A DNA stretch of 64,000 bases, taken from assembly GCA_000620185.1 (NCBI GenBank), contig KK211086.1:345331-409330 (forward strand). The letters run 5' to 3'. This DNA comes from Geodermatophilaceae bacterium URHB0062 (lineage in GTDB: Bacteria > Actinomycetota > Actinomycetes > Mycobacteriales > Geodermatophilaceae). Made by a program: the position numbers and the translations under genes. Every line of letters begins with the position of its first letter. Position 1 is the stretch's first letter. This document shows positions 15,868-24,624 of this stretch, in pieces. The notes beneath the pieces were generated by a model. That model worked only from the letters and a program-made list of their open reading frames with translations. It searched no databases and was not told the origin of the DNA.

Positions 15868-17859
15868 GTGTCGACACCGGTGGGGGATGAGCCGACGTGG
15901 GACGGCGCGGTTAGCCGCGGCGTCCCCGGGCGCAGCCGCCGCGGGGTGCCGTCGGGCGCATCGCCGGTGACCGTGGAGCAGCTGCTCGCGCGCCAGGGCA
16001 GCTCGGTCGGCCGGCGTCGCGCGGCCCGCCGGGCCGAGGAGCCGGCACGGCGCGAGGACCCGCCTCCGGCCGTTCGCAACGGCCTGCCACCGGTGCCCGG
16101 TGCCGGCGCGGCAGCGGACGTGCCCGTCAGCCCCCGCGCGGGACTTCCGCCCGTGCCGGTGGCACCGGCGCGAAGCATGCCGCTGCCCGACCTGGCGCCC
16201 CTGCGGGAGTCCGGTCCCGCGCCGGCAGCCTGGTCCCCGGAACGCCGTCCCTCCCGTCGGAGCGGACCCGTACCGCCGCTCCCCGGCCTCGCACCTCCGC
16301 CCGCCGGGACGCCCGGCGGCTCCTCACGACGCCGGAGGCCGGTCGACCGCCCCCCGATGAGCCCGGGCCGTCGCCGACTCGTGCGCGCCGCCGTCGCCGT
16401 CGCGACGCTGCTCGGCCTGGTCGTCATGTACCACCTGGGCCTCTACTTCTACGTCGACCAGAAGATCGACCGCGTGAATGCCCTGGCCACCGACGGGCCC
16501 GAGGTCATCGCCCCCCAGCTCCAGACCGACACCGACACCTACCTGGTGGTCGGTACCGACGTGCCCGGTCTGGAGGGGCCCGCGTCGGTCGCCACGCTGC
16601 TGGCCACGGTCTCGCCGAAGGGTGACCGCGCCGTCCTGGTCAGCGTGCCGCCGACGGCCCTCGTCGACACCCCGGTGTGCCGCACGGACGACGGATCGTT
16701 GCGCGAACCCACCACCGAGGCCTTCGCCGGCGCACTGCTCGACGGCGGCCCGTCGTGCCTCGTCCGGGCGGTCCAGCAGCTCTCGGGGCTGCGGGTCGAC
16801 CACTACCTGGGCGTCGACCTGGCGGGTCTGCCCGGCATGGTGGACGCGCTCGGCGGCGTCCCGTTCTGCACGGTCGCTTCTCCCGCCGTCTCCGCGGCCG
16901 CCGTCCCGCCGGCGCCCGGCGCGACGGAGCTCACCGGCGACCAGGCGGCCGGCTTCCTGAAGCCGGCCGACGGCGCGGCGGACGTGTCGGGGGCGGCGGT
17001 CGCGGAGCGCGCACAGCGGCTGTTGATCTCCACGCTGCGGACCGCGACGTCCATGGACACCGTCGTCGACACCCCGACGTTCACCCGTTTCCTGAGCCGC
17101 GCGGCCGGTGCCCTCACCGTCGACGAGCTGACGACGCTCGGCGACCTGCGCAGCCTCGCCGGGTCCCTCGGCGACCTGTCCGGGGACGCCGTCGAGCGCA
17201 CCGGCCTGCCGATCGCCGAGACGGGCTACGTGCCGGCCGGCTCGAAGCAGCCCTACGTCCTGCTGGACGGCGAGGCCACCCGCACCCTCTTCGACTCGGT
17301 CATCAAGGACACCCGGGTGCCCCGCGAGCTGCTGGCCGGCGCCGGTGAGGGCGGCGGGGAGGACGCGGCCGGCGCGGACGAGGCGGCCGGCGAGGCATCG
17401 GCGGCCGAGGAGAAGGCGGCGCCCGCCGCACAGCCGGAGAAGCCCGCCCCGGCCGACGGCGTGACCGTTCCGCCGGCCCAGGTGACGGTCGACGTCCTGA
17501 ACGCCACCGGGACGAAGGGTCTGGCCGCCACCGCGGCGGAGGCGCTGAAGGCCGAGGGGTTCACGGTCGGCGAGGTCGGCAACGAGCCGGGCCCGGTCAG
17601 CAGCAGCGTCGTCCGGTTCGGCCCGGACGTCGAGGCGCAGGCCCGCACCGCAGCCGCGGCCGTGCCGGGAGCGGTGCTGCAGGGCAGCGACGCGCTCGCC
17701 GGGAAGGTCCAGATCGTGCTCGGGCCGGGCTACTCGTCGGTCGTTCCGGTCCAGGTCCAGGTCCAGGTGCAGGCCCCGGCCCCGGCCCCGCAGCCGCAGA
17801 CGCCGGACACCCCCGCCGCGGCCGCGCCGGCATCGAGCGCCACGCCCGCGAGCTGCTGA
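15868..17859 (+). CDS. LytR-CpsA-Psr family protein with LytR_C domain, catalytic residues missing
   Basis: 663 residues from GTG 15868. A 170-residue Pro/Arg-rich cytoplasmic region leads to one TM helix (about 172-196), an extracellular LCP domain (about 215-400), an Ala/Glu-rich linker and a LytR_C domain (about 539-620). LCP enzymes attach glycopolymers to the cell wall. The fold landmarks are visible (GLRVDHYLGVDLAGLPGMVD, ALGGVPFC), but the Arg/Asp positions are changed: GTDVPG for GSDSR, GPASVATLL for GRSDTIM, SVPPTAL for SIPRDT. It is probably not a ligase. It neighbours pst genes, like Rv0822c. It ends four bases before the convergent pstB. Confidence 0.8.
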   Translation: MSTPVGDEPTWDGAVSRGVPGRSRRGVPSGASPVTVEQLLARQGSSVGRRRAARRAEEPARREDPPPAVRNGLPPVPGAGAAADVPVSPRAGLPPVPVAPARSMPLPDLAPLRESGPAPAAWSPERRPSRRSGPVPPLPGLAPPPAGTPGGSSRRRRPVDRPPMSPGRRRLVRAAVAVATLLGLVVMYHLGLYFYVDQKIDRVNALATDGPEVIAPQLQTDTDTYLVVGTDVPGLEGPASVATLLATVSPKGDRAVLVSVPPTALVDTPVCRTDDGSLREPTTEAFAGALLDGGPSCLVRAVQQLSGLRVDHYLGVDLAGLPGMVDALGGVPFCTVASPAVSAAAVPPAPGATELTGDQAAGFLKPADGAADVSGAAVAERAQRLLISTLRTATSMDTVVDTPTFTRFLSRAAGALTVDELTTLGDLRSLAGSLGDLSGDAVERTGLPIAETGYVPAGSKQPYVLLDGEATRTLFDSVIKDTRVPRELLAGAGEGGGEDAAGADEAAGEASAAEEKAAPAAQPEKPAPADGVTVPPAQVTVDVLNATGTKGLAATAAEALKAEGFTVGEVGNEPGPVSSSVVRFGPDVEAQARTAAAAVPGAVLQGSDALAGKVQIVLGPGYSSVVPVQVQVQVQAPAPAPQPQTPDTPAAAAPASSATPASC

Positions 17860-17863
17860 CCGT

Positions 17864-18643
17864 TCAGCCGAAGCGGCCGGAGATGTAGTCCTCGGTGGCC
17901 TTCTCGTCGGGGTTGCTGAAGATCTTCTCGGTGGAGTTGAACTCGATCAGCCGGCCCGGCTGACCGGCGGCCGACAGGTTGAAGAAACCGGTCTGCTCGC
18001 TCACGCGGGCGGCCTGCTGCATGTTGTGCGTGACGACGACGATGGTGAACCGCTCCTTGAGCTCGGTCATCAGGTCCTCGATGGCCAGCGTGGAGATCGG
18101 GTCCAGCGCGGAGGCCGGCTCGTCCATGAGGAGGACGTCGGGTTCGACGGCGATGGCTCGGGCGATGCACAGCCGCTGCTGCTGACCGCCGGACAGCCCG
18201 GAGGCGGGGCGGTTCAGCCGGTCCCGGACCTCGCGCCAGAGGTTCGCGCCCTGCAGCGAGCGCTCGACCAGCGCGTCGAGGTCGGTCTTCGACATCTTCC
18301 GGGCGTTGAGCCGGATGCCGGCGGCGACGTTGTCGTAGATGGACATCGTCGGGAACGGGTTGGGCCGCTGGAAGACCATGCCGACCTGGCGGCGGACGTC
18401 CACCGGGTCGACGTCCGGGCCGTAGAGGTCCTGGCCGTCCATGGCGACCTTGCCCTCGACGCGGGCGCCGGGGAGCACCTCGTGCATCCGGTTGATCGAC
18501 CGCAGGAACGTCGACTTCCCGCAGCCGGAGGGGCCGATCAGCGCGGTCACGCTGCGCGGCTCGATGGAGACCGTGACGTCGGCGACGGCCCGGAAGTTGC
18601 CGTAGAAGATGTTCAGGTCGGAGATGTCGATGCGCTTGGCCAC
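17864..18643 (-). CDS. pstB: Phosphate ABC transporter ATP-binding protein
   Basis: 259 residues. ATPase of the PstSCAB high-affinity phosphate importer. Walker A is GPSGCGKST (37-45), the signature [16 protein letters not shown] follows, and Walker B is [13 protein letters not shown]. Length is standard. It is the last gene of the leftward pstS-pstC-pstA-pstB operon, 21 bp after pstA. Its stop is 4 bp from the stop of the convergent LCP-type gene, leaving no room for a separate terminator. Confidence 0.97.
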   Translation of the reverse strand: MAKRIDISDLNIFYGNFRAVADVTVSIEPRSVTALIGPSGCGKSTFLRSINRMHEVLPGARVEGKVAMDGQDLYGPDVDPVDVRRQVGMVFQRPNPFPTMSIYDNVAAGIRLNARKMSKTDLDALVERSLQGANLWREVRDRLNRPASGLSGGQQQRLCIARAIAVEPDVLLMDEPASALDPISTLAIEDLMTELKERFTIVVVTHNMQQAARVSEQTGFFNLSAAGQPGRLIEFNSTEKIFSNPDEKATEDYISGRFG

Positions 18644-18664
18644 AGGGACTCCAGATCTGGCCGG

Positions 18665-19747
18665 TCAGCGACCGGTCGTGGGGGCGAAGAAGCGGCTGAT
18701 GAGACGGGCGACGAGGTTGAGCGCCATGACGATGGCGATGAGGACCAGGGCCGCCGTCCAGGCGCGGTCGATCGCGTACTGGGGAGGCACGCCGGGCTGG
18801 GTGAGCTGGTAGTAGGCGAAGACCGGCAGCGTCGCCATGCGCCCGTCGAAGGGGTTGAGGTTGGTCGCGTTCGTGATGCCGACGGTCACCAGCAGGGGAG
18901 CGGTCTCGCCGATGACCCGCGCGACGGCCAGGGTGACGCCCGTTCCCAGCCCCGCGACGGCGGTCGGGAGCACGACCTTGACGATCGTGCGCCACTTGGG
19001 CACGCCCAGGGCGTAGGAGGCCTCGCGGAGCTCGTTCGGGACGAGCTTGAGCACCTCCTCGGCCGAGCGCACGACGACCGGGATCATCAGCACCGACAGC
19101 GCGACCGCGCCGGCGATCCCCAGCCGGACCCCGGGGCCGAAGAAGATCGCGAACAGCGCGTAGGCGAACAGGCCGGCGACGATGGACGGGATGCCCGTCA
19201 TCACGTCCACCAGGAAGGTGATGGCCCGCTTCAGGCGACCGGTGCCGTACTCCACCAGGTAGATCGCGGTGAGCAGACCGATCGGGACCGAGATGAGCGC
19301 GGTCAGCCCGGTGATGATCAGCGTCCCGAAGATGGCGTGGTACGCGCCGCCGCCCTCACCGACGATGCCGACCATCGAGGAGCTGAAGAACTCGCTGTCC
19401 AGCCGGGCGATGCCGCGGGAGACCACCTCGTAGACGAGCGAGACCAGCGGCAGCATGGCCAGCCCGAAGGCGCCGACGACCGCGCAGGTCACGAGCCGGT
19501 CGGTGGCCGCGCGCCGACCTTCGACGGCGCGGGAGAGCGCATACAGCGCGACGGTCGCCAGGACGGCGGCCAGCAGCACGGACACCGCCAGGAGCAGGTG
19601 GGTGAGGGCGCCGAGCAGGAGGACGACGGCGAGCGCGCCGGCGAATACCGCGGCGGTGGTCCAGCGGGGCAGCCTCCGGGCTGCGCGAACGCTCCCGGGC
19701 AACGGGCTCGTCCTCGTTCCGGGCGGGGTGGAGGTCAGCTGGCTCAT
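18665..19747 (-). CDS. pstA: Phosphate ABC transporter permease PstA
   Basis: 360 residues from ATG 19747, which shares one base with the pstC stop (TGATG). It has an N-terminal extension with two extra hydrophobic segments (about 30-75) before the six-helix permease core. The core contains the EAA loop LREASYALGVPKWRTIVKVV that docks on PstB and the GETAPLLVT motif typical of PstA. The extension is usual in actinobacterial PstA. It forms the translocation pore with PstC in the cytoplasmic membrane. Confidence 0.95.
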   Translation of the reverse strand: MSQLTSTPPGTRTSPLPGSVRAARRLPRWTTAAVFAGALAVVLLLGALTHLLLAVSVLLAAVLATVALYALSRAVEGRRAATDRLVTCAVVGAFGLAMLPLVSLVYEVVSRGIARLDSEFFSSSMVGIVGEGGGAYHAIFGTLIITGLTALISVPIGLLTAIYLVEYGTGRLKRAITFLVDVMTGIPSIVAGLFAYALFAIFFGPGVRLGIAGAVALSVLMIPVVVRSAEEVLKLVPNELREASYALGVPKWRTIVKVVLPTAVAGLGTGVTLAVARVIGETAPLLVTVGITNATNLNPFDGRMATLPVFAYYQLTQPGVPPQYAIDRAWTAALVLIAIVMALNLVARLISRFFAPTTGR

Positions 19748-20697
19748 CAGTTGGCCCCCGAGAAGTCGGCGCGGCGGTTCACGACCGCGCGGGCGATCAC
19801 GTTGACCGCGAGCGTCACCACGAACAGCGCCAGCCCGCTGGCGATCAGGGTGTTGACGTCGATCCCGGAGGACTCGGGGAACTGCAGGGCGATGTTCGCC
19901 GCGATCGTCGAAGGGTTCGTGCTGCTGATCAGGTTGAACGTCACGGTGCCGGCGGACACCGACAGCACCAGGGCGATCGCGAGGGTCTCGCCGAGGGCAC
20001 GGCCCAGCCCCAGCATCGCGCCGCCGATCACTCCGGAACGCCCGTAGGGGAGGACGGCCAGGCGGATCATCTCCCAGCGGGTGGCCCCCAGGGCGAGCGC
20101 TGCCTCGCGGTGGAGCGTGGGCACCTGGGAGAAGACCTCGCGGGAGATGGCGCTGACGATCGGCAGGATCATGACGGCGAGGACCAGGCCCGCGGTCAGC
20201 ATCGTGCGGCCGGTGGCGGACGCGGGCCCCGCGAAGAAGGGCAGGAAGCCGAGGTGTTCCTCGGCCCATTCGTAGAAGGGCACCAGGCGAGGAGCCAGCC
20301 AGAAGATCCCCCAGAAGCCGTAGACGATGCTGGGGATCGCCGCCAGCAGGTCGACGACGTAGCCGAGGCCGTGGGCCAGCCGCCGCGGGGCGTAGTGGGT
20401 CAGGAACAGCGCGATGGCCACGCCCAGGGGCGTGGCGACGACCACCGCGATCGCCGCGGCCAGCACCGTGCCGAACAGCAGCGGCGCGATGTAGGCGGCG
20501 ACGCCCTCGCCGCCGGGCACGTCCTGCGGCGGGGCGACCAGCGCCGGGATGGAGTCGACGACGAGGAACCCGGCGACACCGGCCAGGACGAGCAGGATCG
20601 CGATGCCTGCCCCGCGGGCGCTGCCCGCGAACAGCCGGTCGCCGAGCCGGCGTACGGCTCGAGGCGCTCGGGTCTGGGGTGCACTGGTGGTCGTCAC
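19747..20697 (-). CDS. pstC: Phosphate ABC transporter permease PstC
   Basis: 316 residues from GTG 20697, supported by GGAGGGA about nine bases upstream; longer in-frame starts run into the hairpin between pstS and pstC and were rejected. Six TM helices, with the permease EAA loop HREAALALGATRWEMIRLAV and GRALGETLAIALV near the C-terminus. It pairs with PstA. The 115-bp gap to pstS contains a strong stem-loop. Confidence 0.95.
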   Translation of the reverse strand: MTTTSAPQTRAPRAVRRLGDRLFAGSARGAGIAILLVLAGVAGFLVVDSIPALVAPPQDVPGGEGVAAYIAPLLFGTVLAAAIAVVVATPLGVAIALFLTHYAPRRLAHGLGYVVDLLAAIPSIVYGFWGIFWLAPRLVPFYEWAEEHLGFLPFFAGPASATGRTMLTAGLVLAVMILPIVSAISREVFSQVPTLHREAALALGATRWEMIRLAVLPYGRSGVIGGAMLGLGRALGETLAIALVLSVSAGTVTFNLISSTNPSTIAANIALQFPESSGIDVNTLIASGLALFVVTLAVNVIARAVVNRRADFSGAN

Positions 20698-20762
20698 CGG
20701 TGGTCCCTCCGTCTGTCGGATCGAGGGGTGGTGGGGAGATGGCACGGTGCCGGGCCGCAGGA

Positions 20763-20794
20763 CGGCCCGAGACGTCCGTAGACGTCTCGGGCCG
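20763..20794 (-). terminator. 14-bp perfect stem-loop between pstS and pstC
   Basis: The arms 20763-20776 and 20781-20794 (core GGCCCGAGACGTC) pair perfectly around a CGTA tetraloop, 19 bases after the pstS stop. There is no U tract, so partial termination or protection of the pstS 3' end is more likely than full termination. Either would give more PstS than permease, which is the usual need for a binding protein. Confidence 0.75.
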
Positions 20795-20812
20795 GTGGCC
20801 TGCGGCCCCACG

Positions 20813-21922
20813 TCATCCGGCGACGGCGATCGCGTCGACCGCCTTCTGGGACTGTTCCCGCAGCGTGTCGGAGATCGGTGCCGAGCCCGCGGCGTCCGAG
20901 GCAGCGGACTGGCCTTCCTTGCTGATCACGTAACCCTCGAAGGCCTTGACCAGGTCGGCGGTGGCCTGCTTGTCGTACTGGACGCAGCCGATGTGGTAGC
21001 TGACCAGGACGATCGGGTACTCGTCGGCCGACGTCGTCTGGCGGTTGATGTCGTAGGCGAAGTCGTAGTCGCCGCGGCCCGACTTCACCGTCGAGCCCTC
21101 GACCACCTTGGCGGCGGCCTCGGGAGACGGCTTGACGAACTCCTCGCCGACCCCGACCTTGGCGATGCCCAGGCCGTCGGCCTGGCTCTCGTCGGCGTAG
21201 CCGACGGTGCCCTCGCCGCCCTTGACGGCGCTGATCACGCCGGACGTGCCGTTGCCGGCCTCGCCGCCCTTCAGCGGCCACACGCCGTCGGCCTCGTCGG
21301 TCCAGACGTCGCCGGCGGCCTTGGAGAGGTAGTCGGTGAAGTTCTTTGTGGTGCCGGAGTCGTCCGAGCGGTGGACCGGCGTGATCTTCGTGGCGGGGAG
21401 CTTGGCGTCGGGGTTGTCCGCGGCGATGGCCGGGTCGTTCCAGGTGGTTATGTCGCCGTGGAAGATGCCGGCCACGGTCGCGGGCTTCAGGTTCAGCTCG
21501 TCGACGCCGGGCAGGTTGTAGACGACCGCGATGGCGGAGATGTAGTTCGGCAGCTCGAACACGCCGGCGTCGCCGCATCGCTGCTTGGCCTTGGCGAGCT
21601 CGTCGTCGTCGAGGGGGGAGTCGGAGCCGGCGAAGTCCACGCCACCGGCGAGGAACTGCTCGCGGCCGCCGCCCGAACCGACGGGGTCGTAGTTCACCGT
21701 CACGCCGGACTGGACGCCGGAGAAGCCCGCTGTCCATCCCTGCATCGCGGCCTGCTGGGCGCTCGAGCCGGCCCCGTTCAGGGTGCCCTCGAGCTGCTTC
21801 TCGCCGCTGGTGCCGGCGGCTGCGCTGCCACCCTCGTTGGAGGCGCCACAGGCGGCGAGGGCGAGGGCTCCGGCGAGCGCCACGGTCACGGTTGTGGCGC
21901 GAGTGGTGAGGCGTTGCGTCAT
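20813..21922 (-). CDS. pstS: Phosphate-binding lipoprotein PstS
   Basis: 369 residues from ATG 21922. The lipoprotein signal peptide ends in the lipobox ALAACGAS, so the mature protein is anchored outside the membrane by the Cys near residue 25. The phosphate-binding landmarks are present: GAGSSAQQAA, GSDSPLDDDE (the S-D pair that ligates phosphate), HRSDDSGTTKNFTDYL and GTVGYADES. Its full length and intact motifs indicate function. A PHO box lies 41-117 bp upstream. It is the first gene of pstSCAB. Confidence 0.96.
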   Translation of the reverse strand: MTQRLTTRATTVTVALAGALALAACGASNEGGSAAAGTSGEKQLEGTLNGAGSSAQQAAMQGWTAGFSGVQSGVTVNYDPVGSGGGREQFLAGGVDFAGSDSPLDDDELAKAKQRCGDAGVFELPNYISAIAVVYNLPGVDELNLKPATVAGIFHGDITTWNDPAIAADNPDAKLPATKITPVHRSDDSGTTKNFTDYLSKAAGDVWTDEADGVWPLKGGEAGNGTSGVISAVKGGEGTVGYADESQADGLGIAKVGVGEEFVKPSPEAAAKVVEGSTVKSGRGDYDFAYDINRQTTSADEYPIVLVSYHIGCVQYDKQATADLVKAFEGYVISKEGQSAASDAAGSAPISDTLREQSQKAVDAIAVAG

Positions 21923-21962
21923 GCCAGGGAAGTTAGGGAGCCCAGATGGACGGCTCCGGGTG

Positions 21963-22039
21963 CCTCGATGAACGTGAGGTGAACGCATCCTGAGGCTTGC
22001 GTCACGGTGCGGGAGATGCCGTACGTCCATCGGGTGAAC
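21963..22039 (-). promoter_or_regulatory. PHO box (PhoP/RegX3-type direct repeats) upstream of pstS
   Basis: Reading toward pstS, two adjacent 11-bp units are GTTCACCTCAC (21974-21984) and GTTCATCGAGG (21963-21973), 41 bp before the start codon. A third unit, GTTCACCCGAT, is at 22029-22039. The 11-bp phase and GTTCA core match the actinobacterial PHO box. Phosphate-starvation induction of pst is the known role of such sites; the regulator here is probably the RegX3/PhoP-type protein encoded at 58849. Confidence 0.82.
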
Positions 22040-22075
22040 GAGCGGCCGGGCGTCTTCCCCGGGCGGCGCGGACCG

Positions 22076-22981
22076 TCAGCGACGGCAGGCGTGCCGCCAC
22101 TGCACATCGACGGCGAACCGGCGGAACCCCCGGCTCTCGTAGAGCCGCACCGCGGCCTCGTTCTCCTCCTCGACGTAGAGGAGCACCTCACCCAGGCCGC
22201 GCGCCCGCAGGTGTGCCAGCCCGAGGTCGGTCAGTGCCCGCCCGAGCCGCATCCCCTGGGCGTCGGGGTCGACGCCGAGCACGTAGATCTCGCCGACCGC
22301 CTCGTCCGCGGCGTCGCCGGGCGGGTGGACCTTCGTCCAGTGGAAGCCCAGCAGCGTGCCCGGCCCGGCCGGGTCGCCGCGCCACGCCATGAGGAAGCCA
22401 TCAGGGTCGAACCACGCCTCCCGCTCGCGCAGGTCGAGGTCCGTGCGCGACATGCGGCCCTGCTCGGGGTGGTGCGCGAAGGCGCGGGCGTTGACCCGCA
22501 GCCAGGCGTCCTCGTCGCGGCCCGCGCGGAACGGCACGATCCGCACGCCGTCGGGCAGCTCCGGCCGCGGATCGGCCTCCACCCCGGCCAGGTCGCGTCG
22601 CATCTGGAGCAGCACCCGCGAGCGCGAGAACCCCCGCGAGCCGAGCAGTTCCGTCGAACCGGGCAGGTCGCCGTGCGCCCACACGTGCAGGACCCTCTCG
22701 CCGGCGAGCTCGACGACCCGGTCGAGCAGGGCGCCGCCGAAGCCGCGCCGCCGGAACGCGGGGTGCACCACGAGCTCGGCCGAGGCGTCGTCCCCGTCGA
22801 CGTCGTAGCGCGCGTACCCGACCAGGGCGTCGCCCTCGCGCAGGACGACGTCCTGACCGCCGGGAGGACCCCCGTGCCGCAGCCGCAGCTCGGCCTCCTC
22901 GGAGAGGGGGCGGACGCCGTCGGCGTCGTGTGCCGCGTCGAGCAGGGAGAAGACCTCGGCGACGTCGATGGGGGTGCTCAC
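22076..22981 (-). CDS. mshD: Mycothiol synthase (acetyl-CoA:Cys-GlcN-Ins acetyltransferase)
   Basis: 301 residues, two GNAT domains in tandem as in MshD. The second, active domain has the acetyl-CoA loop VDPDAQGMRLGRALTDLGL and ends LYESRGFRRFAVDVQWRH; the first has HPAFRRRGFGGALLD. MshD performs the last step of mycothiol synthesis. GTG start at 22981, 7 bp after the glnR stop, so the two form one transcript; glnR-mshD adjacency is conserved in actinobacteria including M. tuberculosis (Rv0818-Rv0819). MshA is encoded at 50730. Confidence 0.95.
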   Translation of the reverse strand: MSTPIDVAEVFSLLDAAHDADGVRPLSEEAELRLRHGGPPGGQDVVLREGDALVGYARYDVDGDDASAELVVHPAFRRRGFGGALLDRVVELAGERVLHVWAHGDLPGSTELLGSRGFSRSRVLLQMRRDLAGVEADPRPELPDGVRIVPFRAGRDEDAWLRVNARAFAHHPEQGRMSRTDLDLREREAWFDPDGFLMAWRGDPAGPGTLLGFHWTKVHPPGDAADEAVGEIYVLGVDPDAQGMRLGRALTDLGLAHLRARGLGEVLLYVEEENEAAVRLYESRGFRRFAVDVQWRHACRR

Positions 22982-22988
22982 GCCGACA

Positions 22989-23747
22989 TCAGACCAGTTC
23001 GGCGTCGGCCCTGTTCTCCGAGGTGGCGGGCGTGTTCTCTCCGGCGGCCGCCTTGGCGGTGGCGTCGGCGACCTGCTGGTCGAGCTTGTAGCCGACGTTG
23101 CGGACGGTGCCGATCAGCGCCTCGTGCTCGGTGCCGAGCTTGGCCCGCAGCCGCCGCACGTGGACGTCGACGGTGCGGGTGCCGCCGAAGTAGTCATAGC
23201 CCCAGATCTCCTGGAGCAGCTGCGCGCGCGAGAAGACCCGGCCCGGGTGCTGCGCCAGGTACTTCAGCAGCTCGAACTCCTTGTAGGTGAGGTCGAGCGG
23301 GCGGCCGCGGAGCTTGGCCGAGTAGCTGTGCTCGTCGATGACCAGCTCGCCCGCCTGCGTCACGCCGCCGTCGGCGCCGTCGGCCGGAGTGGCCGCCGCG
23401 AGGCGGCGGGCGGTCGCCCACTTCAGCCGCGCGTCGACCTCGGCGGGGCCGGCGGTGTCGAGCAGGACGTCGTCGACGCCCCAGTCGGCCGACAGCGCGA
23501 CGAGGCCGCCCTCGGAGAGGACGGCGACCAGCGAGGCCGCCACGCCGGTGGAGGACAGCAGCCCGCAGAGCGTGCGGGCCTGGATGAGGTCGTGCCGCGC
23601 GTCGACCAGGACGACGTCGCCGGAGTCACCGTCGAGCAGGCTGGACAGTTCGGGCGCGACCACGCGCACCTGGTGGCCGAGCAGGCCCAGGGCGGGCAGC
23701 ACCTCGGTCGTGGCCTGGCGCGCCGCGGTCATGAGTACGAGTCGCAT
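22989..23747 (-). CDS. glnR: GlnR-type orphan OmpR-family regulator
   Basis: 252 residues. The N-terminal receiver is atypical: the acidic cluster is not conserved and the expected phosphorylation region reads [10 protein letters not shown], as in GlnR, which works without a partner kinase. The winged-helix domain (about 130-225) is canonical, with [20 protein letters not shown] and [11 protein letters not shown]. GlnR is the global regulator of nitrogen metabolism in actinobacteria. GAGGAG precedes the ATG. A 30-residue Ala/Glu-rich tail follows the DNA-binding domain. Identification rests on sequence and the mshD neighbour. Confidence 0.9.
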   Translation of the reverse strand: MRLVLMTAARQATTEVLPALGLLGHQVRVVAPELSSLLDGDSGDVVLVDARHDLIQARTLCGLLSSTGVAASLVAVLSEGGLVALSADWGVDDVLLDTAGPAEVDARLKWATARRLAAATPADGADGGVTQAGELVIDEHSYSAKLRGRPLDLTYKEFELLKYLAQHPGRVFSRAQLLQEIWGYDYFGGTRTVDVHVRRLRAKLGTEHEALIGTVRNVGYKLDQQVADATAKAAAGENTPATSENRADAELV

Positions 23748-23832
23748 GTCGTCTCCTCACGGGTCCGTCGGCGGCCGGTGCCGCCTCCGGGCCCCCGACC
23801 GCGCTGTCGAGGTGAAGGGCAGGATAGCCGAC

Positions 23833-24624
23833 GTGCCTGCAGGAGCGGCCGCGATCGCGGGAATGCGGCATGTGACGGTGCACGCCTCCGACGGCGTCCG
23901 GCTGCGCGGCGTGGTGGTCCCGCCGGCGGGGCCGCCGGTCCCGGGGACGCGGCCGCTCACCTTCGTCGTGGCGCACGGCTTCACCAATTCGGTGTCCCGG
24001 CCCTCCTTCCTTCGCCTGGCCGGCTGGCTCCGCCGCTTCGGCGAGGTCCGCGCGGTGGACTTCCGGGGACACGGCGGCTCGGCCGGCCGCTCGGGGTCCG
24101 GCGGCGACCCGGAGGTGGCCGACCTCGACGCCGCCGTGGGCGCCGCCCGGGCGGACGGAACGGACGCGGTGGTCACCCTCGGCCTGTCGATGGGCGGCGG
24201 CGCGGCGCTGCGCCACGCGGCGCTGGGCCGCCACCGCCCGGACGCCGTCGTCAGCGTGAGCGCGGTCAGCCGGTGGTACGTCCGCGACACGGCGTTGATG
24301 CGCCGGGTGCACTGGCTGCACGAGACGACGGCGGGCCGGCGAGTGGTGTCACGCATGCTGGGCGTCCGGCTGGACGAGCCGTGGCGGAGGGTGCCGCTGT
24401 CGCCGCTGCAGGCCGTCAGTGCGATCGCGCCCACTCCGCTGCTGCTCGTGCACGGCGACCGGGACGAGTACTTCCCCCTGGAGCACTTCCGGACGCTGGC
24501 CCAGGCGGCGGGGCCCTCGGCGACGGCCTGGCTCGTCCCCGGCTTCGGACACGCCGAGGGCGGCGCGACCGCTCCGCTCGTCGAGCGGATCGGCCGCTGG
24601 GCTTCTGCGACGATCAACCCGTGA
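23833..24624 (+). CDS. Alpha/beta hydrolase
   Basis: 263 residues from GTG 23833; an in-frame GTG at 23812 and ATG at 23863 are alternatives. The fold is clear: oxyanion-hole strand FVVAHGFTNS, nucleophile elbow GLSMGGG (Ser119), acid in LLVHGDRDEYFP and catalytic His in PGFGHAEGG. No lid domain or signal peptide is evident. The stop overlaps the start of the next gene (GTGA), so it is the first gene of a run with a membrane protein and an LmeA-like protein. Substrate unknown. Confidence 0.85.
   Translation: MPAGAAAIAGMRHVTVHASDGVRLRGVVVPPAGPPVPGTRPLTFVVAHGFTNSVSRPSFLRLAGWLRRFGEVRAVDFRGHGGSAGRSGSGGDPEVADLDAAVGAARADGTDAVVTLGLSMGGGAALRHAALGRHRPDAVVSVSAVSRWYVRDTALMRRVHWLHETTAGRRVVSRMLGVRLDEPWRRVPLSPLQAVSAIAPTPLLLVHGDRDEYFPLEHFRTLAQAAGPSATAWLVPGFGHAEGGATAPLVERIGRWASATINP

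Noticed and set aside
18026-20047. A 673-codon rightward frame opposite pstB and pstA
   Set aside because: It is antisense to clear membrane protein and ATPase genes and its translation is low-complexity Asp/Gly/Arg, typical of GC-rich shadows.
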